A stretch of 60,000 nucleotides of DNA from assembly GCF_964340395.1 (NCBI RefSeq), contig NC_135565.1:11069242-11129241 (forward strand), in the 5' to 3' direction. Under the pieces are notes generated by a model. The model saw nothing but the letters and a program-made list of their open reading frames with translations, searched no databases and was not told where the DNA came from. Made by a program: the position numbers and the translations under genes. The stretch comes from Glandiceps talaboti (Eukaryota; Hemichordata; Enteropneusta; Spengelidae). Below are positions 21,500 through 33,498 of the stretch, piece after piece (positions within the stretch are counted from its first letter, which is position 1; every line of letters starts with the position of its first letter).

Positions 21500-23520
21500 T
21501 TCACTATAAAGATCAGCAAATGGATCATATTTTTGTATGATAATTGATATACATATTTGACCATTTAATTTGTAATTTGATGGTCATTATTCTAAAAGAA
21601 AATATACATAATTATATACTACATGTTTTCCTTAGAGAAAACATCAGATGTAAATTTGCAGAAAAAAAGATTATGTAGTTAAACATACATGTAAGCCCCA
21701 AGTCCAAAAGCATTCATTCTCAGAATATATTTAATTATTTTAACATTAATACTAAATTTTATTGATTGAATATTATCACGTAACTTTTTTTATGTTTTTA
21801 AAAAAACCAAAAAAAACCATCACTTACTGATTATTACATATTCTCAACAAAAATCATTTGAGTCGTTGGGAAATTTGCATTTCAAAAAATAAATTATTGA
21901 TTTGTAAATTTTTCTGTTTACTTTTCAATAAATAAATCTCGCTAATTTACAAGAGTATTAATTAAGTTGAACCTTGTACACTTTCAATGGTCAAGGGAGA
22001 ACCATTCTGTAAGAAAGGAAATAATATATGAAATTATTAAACCTATTTCTTGAATTCTTACTTTGTTTCGTCACCTTGCTTTAAAAAGAAAATATGTTGT
22101 TGAAGTGTATCAATATGTTTGTTCGTTATTTAGTTTCACAAATAATTCTGTACTTGTTATTGGAAAAGATTGTTTTCAGTTTTTAGAGAATTGAATGCTT
22201 TCAATTGTTAGAGATATAATTGTTTTCAATTGTAAGAGGAGTGAATACATTGAATATTGATTTCAACAAAAGTATGAACAAACAAGTGGTTGATGTTTGA
22301 CTGCATGGGATGTGTATGGCTTCTTGCCAGTATTTTGTTTTTGTAGTATCTTGGGGGTCAAACGAGGACATATTTGTATAAAAAAAAAAAACCAGTACTG
22401 CTAGTGTTAACACTGCAACAGTTGTAAATGGAATATTTGATGAGGGATAACTAGTAGCTGGAATATGGAGAGTGTTCTCGTGAACCAGAGTTGTTATTTC
22501 TTCCGCCTTACTACGAAATAACAAATAGGGCACTTATATGGCACGTACCGGATGGTGCCGTAAAAGAGGCCGTGGTTTGCGACGATGGGGATGGAATGAG
22601 ATAGTGAACCAATTCATCACATATTTTATATTAATTACGTGTAAGTAGGTAAAAATCTGTGCATAAGTATTACACATGCTGTTCAACTGTAAAACAGACC
22701 CAGCATGGCTTCTAAATCATAAAGACACCTTGCTTGTGTGTACATGTATGTGGCAAACAATTTCAGTGAGTTTTCTATCCATTGAGAGTACCATAAAAAG
22801 TGAAAAAATGTGATATGTAATTTTTGCAAAAAAATGTTGATACCCATACTAAAAAGTACAAAATCCAAGATGGCTTCTAGATGCACTTGTACATGTAGAT
22901 TTTACTTTCCTATTACCCTCAAACTAAAAAATAGTACTCACTTAAATTATAGACGGTATTACAAATTTTTAATGTACGTGTAGTACGTGTAGTACTGTAG
23001 CGTTTCATTTCCTTGAATTTAGAGGACAAACGTAGTGAAATTAATTTGTCAGGTAGTAAGTTGGGTTGTAAACACTTCAGCAAGTTTGTAACCATGGTAA
23101 TTTCATTATTAAAAAGAAAATACTTTTTTTTTTTCATTGAGGCTTTGATTTCATTCAGGAAAAGAAAGTCATCAATCAAGACATTGGTAAGGTTCTATAA
23201 TAAGAAAAGGCGTCACTAAGAAATTAAACAAATCTCCCACCTGAGACCAAATAGCTGTTAAAAGTTTTGTACCTTACTAGAATAATATTTATTATGTAGG
23301 AATACTGTGGGTGTTTCAGACTTCCTGCTATGTTATGTACATGAATAATATGTACACAGTGTGTTTAGACGAACATAAAAAATTCATCTCTGTGTAAACA
23401 CCGTTCTTTTTTCTTGTCAATAACATATTGCCTGCAGTGTGGAGTATTTGTAGTCAGTATGGGTTCTGTTTTCCTACTTTTACTTGTTTTGAATGAGAAG
23501 GCCAAATCAAAAAAAGAGTG
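21500..23520. other. AT-rich intron sequence, nothing recognised
   Basis: No reading frame with recognisable content. Runs of A/T are frequent. 23080-23210 shares loose wording with 34120-34170 (GCCATGGTAAT and AGGAAAAGGAAAGT-like), too weak to call. Confidence 0.4.
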
Positions 23521-23524
23521 TGTT

Positions 23525-23712
23525 TCTAATAACCCGACCAACCCTAGTTTAAGCTGCCGACCAGTTTGCCCTCTAAGCCAATTTGACGCACCACAGACAC
23601 ACACAATTTCTAGTGACGCACCAAAATTTGGTGCTCCCCATCTCTTACTATGTGGTGACTCACAAGAAATCCCAGTTTTCTCCCATTTCACTCACAACAA
23701 CAAAATTTGGCT
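23525..23712 (+). mobile_element. Repeat family F, copy 2, preceded by a family G fragment
   Basis: AACCCGACCAACCCTAGTTT at 23530 resembles the head of family G. From 23580, TTTGACGCACCACAGACAC, ACACAATTTCTAGTGACGCA, CCAAAATTTGGTGCTCCCCA and TACTATGTGGTGACTCACAA follow; the same words occur reversed at 59762-59935 and 57845-58015. An open frame crossing it (23414-23959) is therefore repeat-derived. Confidence 0.7.
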
Positions 23713-24497
23713 ATCGTTAGAAGGTACCCTGCCGTCGACACTAGACATTGATTTCACATTTAACAAAAAAAAAGGTAAAATAGTTGAGAATTTACTGTTA
23801 TATCTGTGGAAATTTTCATGTCACAGTTTCTTTCGTCAATTCTTTTTTTTAAAAATCCCATTCCAGAGAAATCAAGGCTTTAAAAAATATAAGTTTGAAT
23901 TTATACATTATAGAGTGTACATACAGTATTGTGGTTATCTACTTCACATACATGGATAATTGTCTTCATTTACTTTTATTACACCTCACCAAAACTCTCA
24001 TTGAAGTATTGTGACCAAGAAATATATTGTATTTGGGTCAAAAAATTTCTGAACAAAAAAAAACAACAACAAAAAACAAAACAAAATAACACTCTGACCT
24101 AGCCACCCTATATTCTAAAGTCATGTCAATATCAGAAACAAATATTTTTTTTTAAATTTTCCCTAAGGTTAACTCGAAAACAATGTCTAAATGAACAATG
24201 TCACGTAAACATGCATACACATGTAAACCCCCCTTAGCAGTCGTGTTGTTGTATTCGACAAATAGTAACATTGATATGTTGAAAATACTCTGTTATTTGA
24301 AGATTTGAAAATTGATCAGTACATCTAGAATGTCATCACGTGAGTAAAAACTTCTCAATGATTTCATTATTTTGTAAAAATTGAAAAAAATGAACAGTAA
24401 AGGTTGGAAATACAAATAATTTTTTTTTAAATGTTAGATGGAACTGATGCTGTTATTTCTTGATAACGTGGCTTGATTAAGAAAAATTATTTCATGC

Positions 24498-24836
24498 TCA
24501 AAGTCGACCCTTTCCTACAGTATTTTTATATCACCTCTATGTACAAAGAAGAACGAAGGCTCTGGATGTATTTTGTAAAAAAAAGAAACATGCCCATTCA
24601 CTTCTCTAACCATGTAATACGTGATTACACAAAAGTTGACCCTTTTGTACATATGTATTACATGTACATTGTACATCACCTATATGTACATGCCGTTTAA
24701 AGAACGTCATTCACGCTATACATGTAAAAAAAAGTACACTCTGATTCTCTTTCAGTTTTTTGACACCATGTTAAACACGATTACGCTTAAGTTGAGTCTT
24801 TCCCACAAACAAGTTTATATCACCTACATGTACATG
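24498..24836. repeat. Degenerate tandem array, about three ~145-bp units
   Basis: AAAGTCGACCCTTTCCTACA, AAAAGTTGACCCTTTTGTACA and AAGTTGAGTCTTTCCCACA start successive units at about 24499, 24630 and 24788. Each is followed by TATCACCTATATGTACATG-type wording. A stray GACACAAAGTTGACC lies at 25940. Confidence 0.6.
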
Positions 24837-24837
24837 T

Positions 24838-25390
24838 AAAGTGGGTGGCACACTGCAGAAATTCACACTTGTAATCAATGTCGCCGTAGACTGTTTGAGT
24901 GTTTTTTGCTGGCAGCAAGTATGTAGCATACTACACGGCAAGTTTTGTTGCTGCAATTGTTGAACGCTACCTGCATGACGTCATTTCAAAATGGCAGTGC
25001 CCAACAAATTTCATATAATTGCAGCAATTCTGCTTAACTTGCAACGCTGCTGAAAACGAAATTACAAGGCATGTTTTCAAACAACGTGGTGTCGCTCCTG
25101 GCGCCTTCGAAGACCATATTATGAGGCATTTAATAGCGGGAAACTATCATAAGGCCATAGCACACTCCTTGCAGTCAGCTGTTGCCGCTAAAAGTATGCC
25201 TGTAAAAATCAAAATTTTTTGATCCTTGTAATCAAGTCAGCAGTTGATTGCCGGTAGTAAAAAAAATTACTTTTCAGCCCACAGTGTACAGTTCAATTTT
25301 GTACCTCATGATTTTTTGCTGGCAATATGCAACACTGCTGGTAGCTGTTGCAAGTAAGAAGTTCTGTAGTGTTCTACATGTACCCACTTT
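24838..25390. mobile_element. Non-autonomous DNA element with about 33-bp terminal inverted repeats
   Basis: The left end reads AAAGTGGGTGGCACACTGCA; the complement of the right end reads AAAGTGGGT, a 9-base insertion, then ACACTACAGAACTTC. Subterminal TTTTTTGCTGGCA occurs near both ends. The centre is CpG-richer than the flanks and carries a 67-codon frame (25019-25222) with a natural-looking composition (HLIAGNYHKAIAHSLQSA). That frame may be a transposon remnant or a captured exon: TAATTGCAG lies just before it and AAAAGTATGC near its end. No family is recognised. Confidence 0.55.
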
Positions 25391-25569
25391 AGAGTTACAC
25401 TGAATTATGTACCAACATTAAGTATAATAACATTCCTATATACCTCTTTATACCATGGTTCTACATGTATATAATATGTATAAAATAATGACATCTACAT
25501 TGTAGTTGACTGCACATATACACACGTATCCTACAGACAAATGTCACAAATAAGCTGTTGGCACCCCTA

Positions 25570-25905
25570 ATATAGTAATAACTTCCGTGTAGCATACAGC
25601 ACCCCTAATAACTTCAGTGTAGCATACAACACCCCTAACAAAAATGTAACTTCCGTGTAGCATACAACACCCCTAATATAAAAATGTAATTTCCGTGTAG
25701 CACTTACGACTTCTGTGTAGCATAGGCACCCCCAATAACTTCAGTGTAGCATACGGCACCCCTAATAATTTCTGTGTAGCATACGGCACCCCTAATAACT
25801 TCAGTGTAGCATATGGCACCCCAAATAGCTTCAGTGTAGCATACGGCACCCCTAATAACTTCAGTTTATTCGGCACCCCTAATAATTTCTGTGTAACATA
25901 CAGTT
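25570..25905. repeat. 30-bp minisatellite, about 11 units
   Basis: The unit is built from ACTTCAGTGTAGCATACGGC and ACCCCTAATA, with an early variant carrying ACTTCCGTG and an AAAATGTA insertion. The repeated LGVPYATLKL peptide in the complementary frame is an artefact of the 30-bp period. Confidence 0.9.
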
Positions 25906-25909
25906 CTAG

Positions 25910-26620
25910 GATGTACATGTACATGTATGTCTTTGTATGTGGACACAAAGTTGACCTTTTTTCTAATGTCTAAAAACTAATTTGCTCTTTTTTTGTTTTT
26001 TATTGTCCAAAGTGTGAGTTATTCAGGTACAGGTCCTCAAGCTATAAAAAAGAGCTCAATAGCGGCACTACCATTCACAAATGTGAACAAAAGAAAACTA
26101 GTGAGATCACACACTGGTTCTCTATACCATTGACGTCATTACCACTATAGAAATTGTGTGCCACTATGTCAATTATTCAGGGATTATAGGTAACAAGTTC
26201 ATGTACGTGTTCGCTTGGAAAATGTCATATTATACAAGTCGTGTTTTAGTCTGACTCAACAGTGGTGTACAATTTTGGAAGAACCGAAATAGAAAATGAA
26301 ATTGTGTAGTTGCAATACTGATAATGCTGATGTAGAAAAGGGGTCAATGTACGTTGTATGTGTGGTTGAGTTTGTACTTTAATTCCTCCAGGGTGTGCTA
26401 TACAATACATGTATGTAACATGTAAGTCATCCTGCAATGTTTAATGGACAATAACAAACACTGGTTACTACAACTAAAGGTTGCCGTGGTAACAATTCTT
26501 GTCAACGACAATGATGCTACTGGTGAAAGTATGTGTAATCACCCTGAATATATTGTTGTACAAAAGAATGGAAAAAAACAGTAATTAAATGTGAAACTGG
26601 TGGTAGGAAAAGATGTTGCA
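25910..26620. other. Intron sequence, nothing recognised
   Basis: No coding or repeat signal beyond short AT-rich words. Confidence 0.4.
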
Positions 26621-26626
26621 GTGACA

Positions 26627-26961
26627 TGGATTGAAATTAACACTCTGCTCTTTCATAGTCCCAGTGGGTTACCAGTCCACTTTCTGCAATTGGTAGCCCA
26701 AGGATGGTGATTGGTCGTTTCTATTCATATCATATTTACATATATACTGAATACAGCTAAGAGGATTCACTGGAAATATTTGCGTTATCAAAATACTTCC
26801 CTGCCTATAAATCACCCATCTTCTAAATTGCCACACATGCAGTCAGTGGTAATCTGAGTGCCCCACAAATTATGGTAGCCCCTTGACAAAAAGTGGTAGC
26901 CCCTTGACAAAGAGTGGTAGGTAGTCTGTGAACTAGGACCTACCATTAATTTCAAGGCCAG
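26627..26961. mobile_element. Repeat family B, copy 2: hAT-like MITE
   Basis: Left GGATTGAAATTAACACTC and the complement of the right end CTGGCCTTGAAATTAATGG resemble copy 1. GGGTTACCAGTCCACTTTCTGCAATTGGTAGCCCAAGGAT is the shared internal wording. A local duplication of TGGTAGCCCCTTGACAAA is present near 26873-26915. A possible third fragment, GGGCCTGAAATAAC, lies at about 27844. Confidence 0.65.
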
Positions 26962-26964
26962 GTG

Positions 26965-28045
26965 TACCTTTAATAATAATCTGTTAAAAGAGCTGTACAT
27001 ACATTTGTCTAGAGAATGATCTACAAATGCCAGGGAAATGGCAAAATAGGGAATATCTCAATTTGCGTACCGTTCTCCTCAAGAAACTGATGACTGACAA
27101 ACATAAAATTGGTCAAATTATAATTCGGGGCAACCACACACCTCACATACAAATTATTGGAATCAGTGACATTTGCTAAGAATGTTATAATCTTAATTCA
27201 GTAGTCATATACAAAGTGACCGGTAACTGACATACACACCAGTTCAATGCAACAACCACACCTCGCATCAAAGCAGGTCAAAAATGAATTGGACCAAGTC
27301 ATTGATCACATTACTTCAGGGACGTCTTTTGTTGCCTAGAAGTGTGGGGTAACAAAAGGGGAGAATGTTTACCCCTCTTTGTAGTGAAATGAACCATGCC
27401 AAGGTTTCCTGTATTTGACCTTGGCATGTCTGGAGGTCACTCAAGAATTGAGTGTTCCTCACGTACTGGTTTTTTTTTTTTTTGTATTTTCATTTAACCA
27501 TGACAGCTGTTACTATACATATAATCATAATACATATGATAGATATATGCATAACAGCTGGGATATTATCACAAGACTTCATGTACATCGTTTGATATGG
27601 ACACACAATTTAGTAATCCATGTATAAAATTAGATATTTTTCAACAAAAAAAATGACCATTGAAACATTGTTACATAATTAAAAAAACTATTGAATGTTT
27701 AAAAAACCGAAAATAAATTGGAATTAAAAATATTAAAATGCCATATGAGTGATTTGTGTTTTTTTTTTTTTAAAAAGAAGAAAACTTTATTATCCTGAAT
27801 AGGAGAACTCTCATTTATATTAAACTAACAGTTGATAATGACTGGGCCTGAAATAACATTTTTACAACCTATTTGTACCATGTGGGCAAGTCATAAAAAT
27901 AACAATCATTGGATATTGTTGTTGGCACCATATGCAACTTCTTCTCCACGTACTACTGTAAAACATGTATGAGAGTACTTTGATAGTTAAGTTTTATTTT
28001 ATCCCTCTATATATGAGGTAAAAAACAGGTTGTGAACTTGTTAGG
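26965..28045. other. AT-rich intron sequence with a possible family B fragment
   Basis: GGGCCTGAAATAACATTTTT and CCATGTGGGC near 27844-27890 resemble the left part of family B. Otherwise nothing was recognised. Confidence 0.35.
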
Positions 28046-28048
28046 CCT

Positions 28049-28340
28049 GAACAGTTGTTTGGTTCCAGTTACCCAACCTTCATGTAGTTTTTCACTGCCG
28101 ACCCTAAACTTTTTTTTATGTATTCGAGAAAAAAATAACAAAGTCGCGAAAAATTGTTAAGTCTCGCAAGAAATAGTGGATGTAGAAACTGAGATCAACT
28201 TAAAAAGACAATATAAAACTGTTCTTCCAATCTGTAATGGTTGTACATCTGATAGGAAGAAATAAATAACACAGAGACCATATGGAAAACAACGGAAAAC
28301 ATAACTACCTGAAATAGACATTCTCATATAAAAATAATTT
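28049..28340 (+). mobile_element. Repeat family G, copy 1
   Basis: GGTTCCAGTTACCCAACC, CACTGCCGACCCTAAACTT, AAAGTCGCG, TCTCGCAAGAAATAGTG, CATATGGAAAACAACGGAA and ACCTGAAATAGACAT occur in the same order as in copy 2 at 45440-45727. Copy 2 ends near a 29-base A run, which suggests a retroposed element, although no internal RNA polymerase III boxes were recognised. Confidence 0.6.
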
Positions 28341-29039
28341 ATTAAAAAATTAAAGAAAAAAATCTACCTACCCCAGCACGTATTCTAAAATTGAATATAA
28401 TCGGAAACACACAATTTTTGTTTGTTAGTCCTTTATATGCCGGATGTAAATCAATGCGTGTATTACAAAATTATAAATATGAAACTTCACAAACCTGACA
28501 CAGAGACTACCTGGCATTGTACCTACACAGAAAAAAAAAAGTTCATCAACTCCCTTGGCAAATATTATTTCAATGAAATGTAGTCTTTGTTTCCTCCAAA
28601 ATGTGAAGGGGTGATAAAGTGAGATATACTATAATACAGTGTCGGTGTGTAGGTCATACCTAGGCCAACAACTAAACAATGATCGTTTTTGTTAGGGCCT
28701 TAAAGTTGGTATGATACATCTTGAGGTGTGTCCCTACCCAGTTCCACTTAAGTTCGTGACTCAGACTATAGGGTAGTGTTTTGAGTTCTGTCTAAAGTTC
28801 TACTCTAGGTCCTTTTGTCTTAATTGTCTACCTAAACTATTGTGACATATTGCATGTAGAAAACTGGATGGGAGCGGTACATAATATATGTATGTGGTGT
28901 GAATGCCTTTTCTTTCTCTTTTTTTTTTGATATATGAAGGTTGTACAAATGTATTTTGTTACAAGCAGTTGTTGTATATAGACTTGATTAATTTGGTAGA
29001 TATCATTTGCCTTGTGATTTTCACAGTTTGTGTATGTGT

Positions 29040-29704
29040 ACATGTATGTGTGTTTGTGCATGTGTTCATGTATGTATGTATGTATGTATGTATGTATGTA
29101 TGTATGTATGTATGTATGTATGTATGTATGTGTATGTATGTATGTATGTATGTATGTATGTATGTATGTATGTATGTATGTATGTATGTTCATGTATGTA
29201 TGTATGTATGTATGTATGTATGTATGTATGTATGTATGTATGTATGTATGTATGTATGTATATGTATGTATGTATGTACTATGTATGTATGTATGTATGT
29301 ATGTATGTATGTATGTATGTATGTATGTACATGTATGTATGTATGTATGTATGTATGTATGTATGTATGTATGTATGTATGTATGTATGTATGTATGTAT
29401 GTATGTATGTATATATGTACGTACGTACATATGTATGTATGTATGTACGTACGTACGTACGTACGTACGTACGTACGTATGTATGTATGTATGTATGTAT
29501 GTATGCATGCATGTATGTATGTATGTATGTATGTATGTATGTATGTATGTATGTATGTATGTATGTATGTATGTATGTATGTATGTATGTACGTATGTAT
29601 GTATGTATGTGTGTATGTATGTATGCATGCATGTATGTATGTATGTATGTATGTATGTATGTATGTATGTATGTATGTATGTATGTATGTATGTATGTAC
29701 ATGT
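29040..29704. repeat. Long (ATGT)n microsatellite with (GTAC)n core
   Basis: About 665 bp of ATGT repeats with scattered single-base variants and a perfect self-complementary GTAC run at 29445-29478. Two GCATGCATG variants lie at about 29505 and 29625. Long frames on both strands are artefacts. Confidence 0.97.
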
Positions 29705-29709
29705 GTTTT

Positions 29710-30435
29710 GATATATTTTTCTTTGTTTACTTTGTTGTGTTTTATTTAATATTCATTATAAACAAAAAAACAAGAAACAAACCATGTTTCTATGATAGCA
29801 ATTACATTTGGTTCATTTGCCACTGACATAGTTCAGTTATATAAAGATTTGCAAGTATATGATTTCCTGTAATGAAGTGACTTGTTATATATGTACACAG
29901 GAAGTGACAGTGTTTGTACAAAGATAAAAATACATGAAATATTGATTTGGTTAATAATACAAGTTATAACAATTAATATTTGTTTCGTTTATAATTAATG
30001 TTACATCTATACCACCTTGTAGTACATGTAGGTATATTGTTAATGAATAAGATAAAACTCCACTATAACCATACAGAACTACATATTAAAAAATATTTTT
30101 TGAAATATTTCATTTACTGTACATATTGCATTACTCACATATTCTCTCAGAAGTGAATTACTGCTCACAATTTACTGGACATGTTGTTCATCACAGGCAT
30201 TTCTAAGAAATGTAGGTAATGTTTAAGCCCCCAAAGTGTTACTTTGAAGCAATATTGTTAGTTTATTTTGATACAGTATAACAATTAGATCATCACACCA
30301 TTATTTCTAAGAAATCTGTTTTCATATCTTGAGGTATTTCTTACAGTAGCTATTGGCAGTCTTAATATTAAATATGGATAGTATATGAACATTAATATAA
30401 GCAAAAGTTGATATTATATTTATAGCCCTGAGATC
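29710..30435. other. AT-rich intron sequence, nothing recognised
   Basis: Non-repetitive AT-rich DNA with no coding signal. Confidence 0.4.
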
Positions 30436-30440
30436 GGAAT

Positions 30441-30507
30441 TTCTGGGAAATAAATGTGATTAGATAACCCTTCCTGTTCATTTCCCAGAAAATGACAATT
30501 CTGGGAA
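30441..30507. promoter_or_regulatory. Cluster of three TTCNNNGAA palindromes (STAT-type sites)
   Basis: TTCTGGGAA at 30441, TTCCCAGAA at 30482 and TTCTGGGAA at 30499 all use the same core; the second is the same word on the other strand. Two are followed by a TGATTAG word (at about 30457 and 30514). TTCN3GAA is the known STAT consensus. Function here is inference; it may also be a small local duplication. Confidence 0.35.
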
Positions 30508-30872
30508 ATGGACCTGATTAGTTATGTAATAGTAATTTGCATATCATATCCTTATTTGGGGGTTTTGACATTTTTTCTCAGAAATGAAATGCAGAAATGT
30601 ATAATTTATTTAAATGCCTCATCTGCATATAAATAGGAGTTGATGATACTCATTACACTAGATGACTTTGACAATATAACATATTCACAGAGCACCTATA
30701 AAACTGCCATTTTAGAGATTATCACAAATTTTATATCTCCTAATGTTGGATTTTAATATTGTGAATATACAGGACAGAAATCTGTAACTGTATTTTTGAA
30801 AATAGAAAATAGAAAATGTTGGCTGGGTACATGCTGGACGTGTGGAGATACTGACCCGGGATTGAAAATTAT

Positions 30873-30941
30873 CACTGAATATTCATGAGTATAAAAATGT
30901 TATACACTTCAGTGTAAAACAGCTGTCATGAATATTCAGTG
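30873..30941. repeat. Perfect 16-bp inverted repeat around a short spacer
   Basis: CACTGAATATTCATGA (30873-30888) and TCATGAATATTCAGTG (30926-30941) are exact reverse complements, 37 bases apart. It could be the core of an old MITE or a paired protein-binding site. Confidence 0.7.
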
Positions 30942-30998
30942 TCCAACCATAGAATACATTATTTCTGTTGACTCCCATGATGCAATATCCAGTAGCAA

Positions 30999-31140
30999 AG
31001 ACACCCTAAAGGCACAAGATCAACTTGATGTTTCTCTGAAATAGCAAGTAATTGTAGGTGATGTAAAACTCATGAAATGAATCTCTAGAACCCATAGTTT
31101 CTGAAAATAGCTGTATTTCCTGGAGTGGAGTTCCCCTTTA
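30999..31140 (-). mobile_element. Repeat family E, copy 1
   Basis: Read on the minus strand, CTCCACTCCAGGAAATACAG, CATAGTTTC-type wording, TTTACATCACCTACAATTAC and CATCAAGTTGATCTTGTGCC match 43505-43640 in order. Plus-strand sequence ends GGAGTTCCCCTTTAAG. Confidence 0.7.
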
Positions 31141-32249
31141 AGTTATAAACAGTATTTTTTCATGACATTTAACTTAATTTGTGAATATGTACAAGTTCAA
31201 AGTAAATTATTAAAAGGGTGTTCCTTTCAAACTGAAATTAATGTAATTTTTCTTTGTCGTTATTTTATTTTACAAGGACTGAACTTGTAAAACTACATGT
31301 ACCAAATAATGGCTTTTTATTGTTCTGTCACAACATACTACTTACTAAGTGTAATTTGTGGTGACAGTTTTTTTTTTGAAGCTGTCTGCAAAGTGTCAAA
31401 CTTGTTGACATGTAGTTAATAACATCACCAAGATGGCACCATATTTCATTTTGTGTCTCTCGGAATATGCTTTACCTGGACAGCGCTTGTGTTCTATTAA
31501 AAAAATTAATTTAAAAATTCAGAATTTTTTTTGGAATACGTTTTACCAGATCTGCATTTCTTACCGAGTCTTGAGGTGACACGGTTCAGACATTGCAAGA
31601 AAAGCGACAAAATGCAGAAAATATTGTTTTGTATAATATAGATATTAAAATGGCCGATATGGCGCCATGATGTTTCACCTTGTGTGGTATAAATTGACAT
31701 GTTGTGAGTTCTAGATATCCTTTATATCAGTGTAGCAAGGTCACACAGTTCATAAGTACAGTAATATTACATATACTCAAACCACAAAACGTGGGAAAAT
31801 TTGCTTTTGCATACTCCGTAAGATAGCCAAGATAATGATATTTTTCACACACTGCAAACCTCCTTGTACAGTATCAAATTAAAAACCACATTTCAATTTA
31901 TTTAAGTCTAAGACAGACAGTTCAAAAATAGCATGACCGGCTTACCTATACATGTAATTTGGTACTAAAATCACAGTCTGTGATCTTTGTAAAGAACATG
32001 GCAACAACAGATATCTTTACCCAATAGACCTTGTCGTCACTCAACACCTTCATTTGTATTCACACTGGCTAGTCTTTTCAAGTTTTATGACCAGTAAGGT
32101 CAGCCTTAGAATAGCTACTATATTTACTGCATGTCGGGCTTTTCAGTGAAAGTACAGAAAAAAAATTCTCCAATGAAAACATGAGGTACTGTTCTATGAA
32201 TTTTTAAAGATTTGAAAATATTTATGGGGTATTACTATTAGACAAAAGT

Positions 32250-32780
32250 AAAAGTAGTGAAAAATTACCAGCCAAACTTGTCAAAATTTCATTATTTGAT
32301 AGCTCGTTTTATAAAAACACACATTTTCAATAATTAAAAAAAAAAAATTGAAATTCTTGGAATAATGAAGAGAAAAATAAGGTAAAATGTGATACGTAGT
32401 TTGATTAAAATACAATATATTTCTGATAATTTAAAAAAAAAAGATTTGAAATTGAAATTGTGTATGTTTAAAGATGAAAATAAGGAAAAAATAACAGCAA
32501 TAACGTCAAAATGTGACACATTTTATGAAAAAACAAGAAATTTTCAATAATTTTAAAAACAGATTTGAAGTTGTGTGGGCAGTAAGATAAAAAGAGTTAA
32601 AAAATACCAGCCAAACTTGTCAACATGTGATACATCATTTTATGAAAGCACAAGATATTTTCAGTAACTTAACAAAGAATTCATGTCATTTACATGTGTG
32701 TGGTTATTATGATACAAGCATTTGAAATACTGCCAGCCACACACACCATACATGTATCAAATTTGGTACGTTTATCTTTT
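32250..32780. repeat. Degenerate tandem array of ~115-140-bp units
   Basis: ATACCAGCCAAACTTGTCAA, ATGTGATACATCATTTTATG, AACACAAGATATTTTCAATAA and AGATTTGAAATTGTGTG-type words recur about four times (starts near 32265, 32385, 32500, 32612), with a last partial at about 32727 (CTGCCAGCCACACAC). Non-coding. Confidence 0.6.
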
Positions 32781-33235
32781 GACAAAAGAGCATGGACAGC
32801 ACGCTTGTAGTTGACTGCAATCCAAATCACTTCTCTTTCACCTGTAAAAAGTTTTCAAGTTTTTAGAGTACATGTACTCAAAGTGGCACAAGCTCAAGCC
32901 CAAATCTTTTACTCAAGTGAAAATACTTGAACATAATACCTTGATTAAACTATCATACTATATAATATTATTAAATGTGTCTTCTGTGACATTACAATTG
33001 TCTTCTGATTTTGTTAAAACAGTCGATTAGTCAGTATCGATTCCTTGACATTTTTGGTATGTATAAAAAATTACGTCATCTGATCATTTATATGCTGTAT
33101 CTTCATATCCGGTTTGAGTTCATTCAATAGCAAGTGATAGTTACGTTTGTTTCAGTACGAAGAATATTTAGGAGTGACTTTTAAATATGCAGTATCAATC
33201 TCACCCCAAATCATATAACCTCAGCTTGTGTCCCT

Positions 33236-33498
33236 TTAAAGGACAGAATGGAATGACAAAACAGTAGTAACAGCTTTCTATAACATTGATTGATTCTCAA
33301 TTGTAAATCTCAAGGATAATTACCTCTAAACAGGCATATGATATGCAAATGATATGCAAATTACTGGTGAATAACCTCAGGTTATGTTTTATTGGTCCAT
33401 TGGAGCCATTTGATTGGTTAAAACAACAAGGTACTCCATACTGCTAACCTTGCCCTTTGGACCTAAACCAGAACTCTCATTTCATTCTGTCCTGAGGC
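33236..33498. mobile_element. MITE-like element, about 20-bp terminal inverted repeats
   Basis: AGGACAGAATGGAATGA at the left is mirrored by TCATTTCATTCTGTCCT at the right. About 260 bp, non-coding, with two direct ATGATATGCAAAT words at about 33339-33360 that resemble octamer motifs. Confidence 0.55.

Noticed and set aside
23414-23959. 181-codon plus-strand frame
   Set aside because: Its central part is repeat family F, found in several non-coding places; no recognisable domain.
25673-25948. LGVPYATLKL repeat protein
   Set aside because: 30-bp minisatellite read in one frame.
28837-29826. Frames of 170-307 codons on both strands
   Set aside because: Product of the (ATGT)n array; no non-repetitive protein motif.
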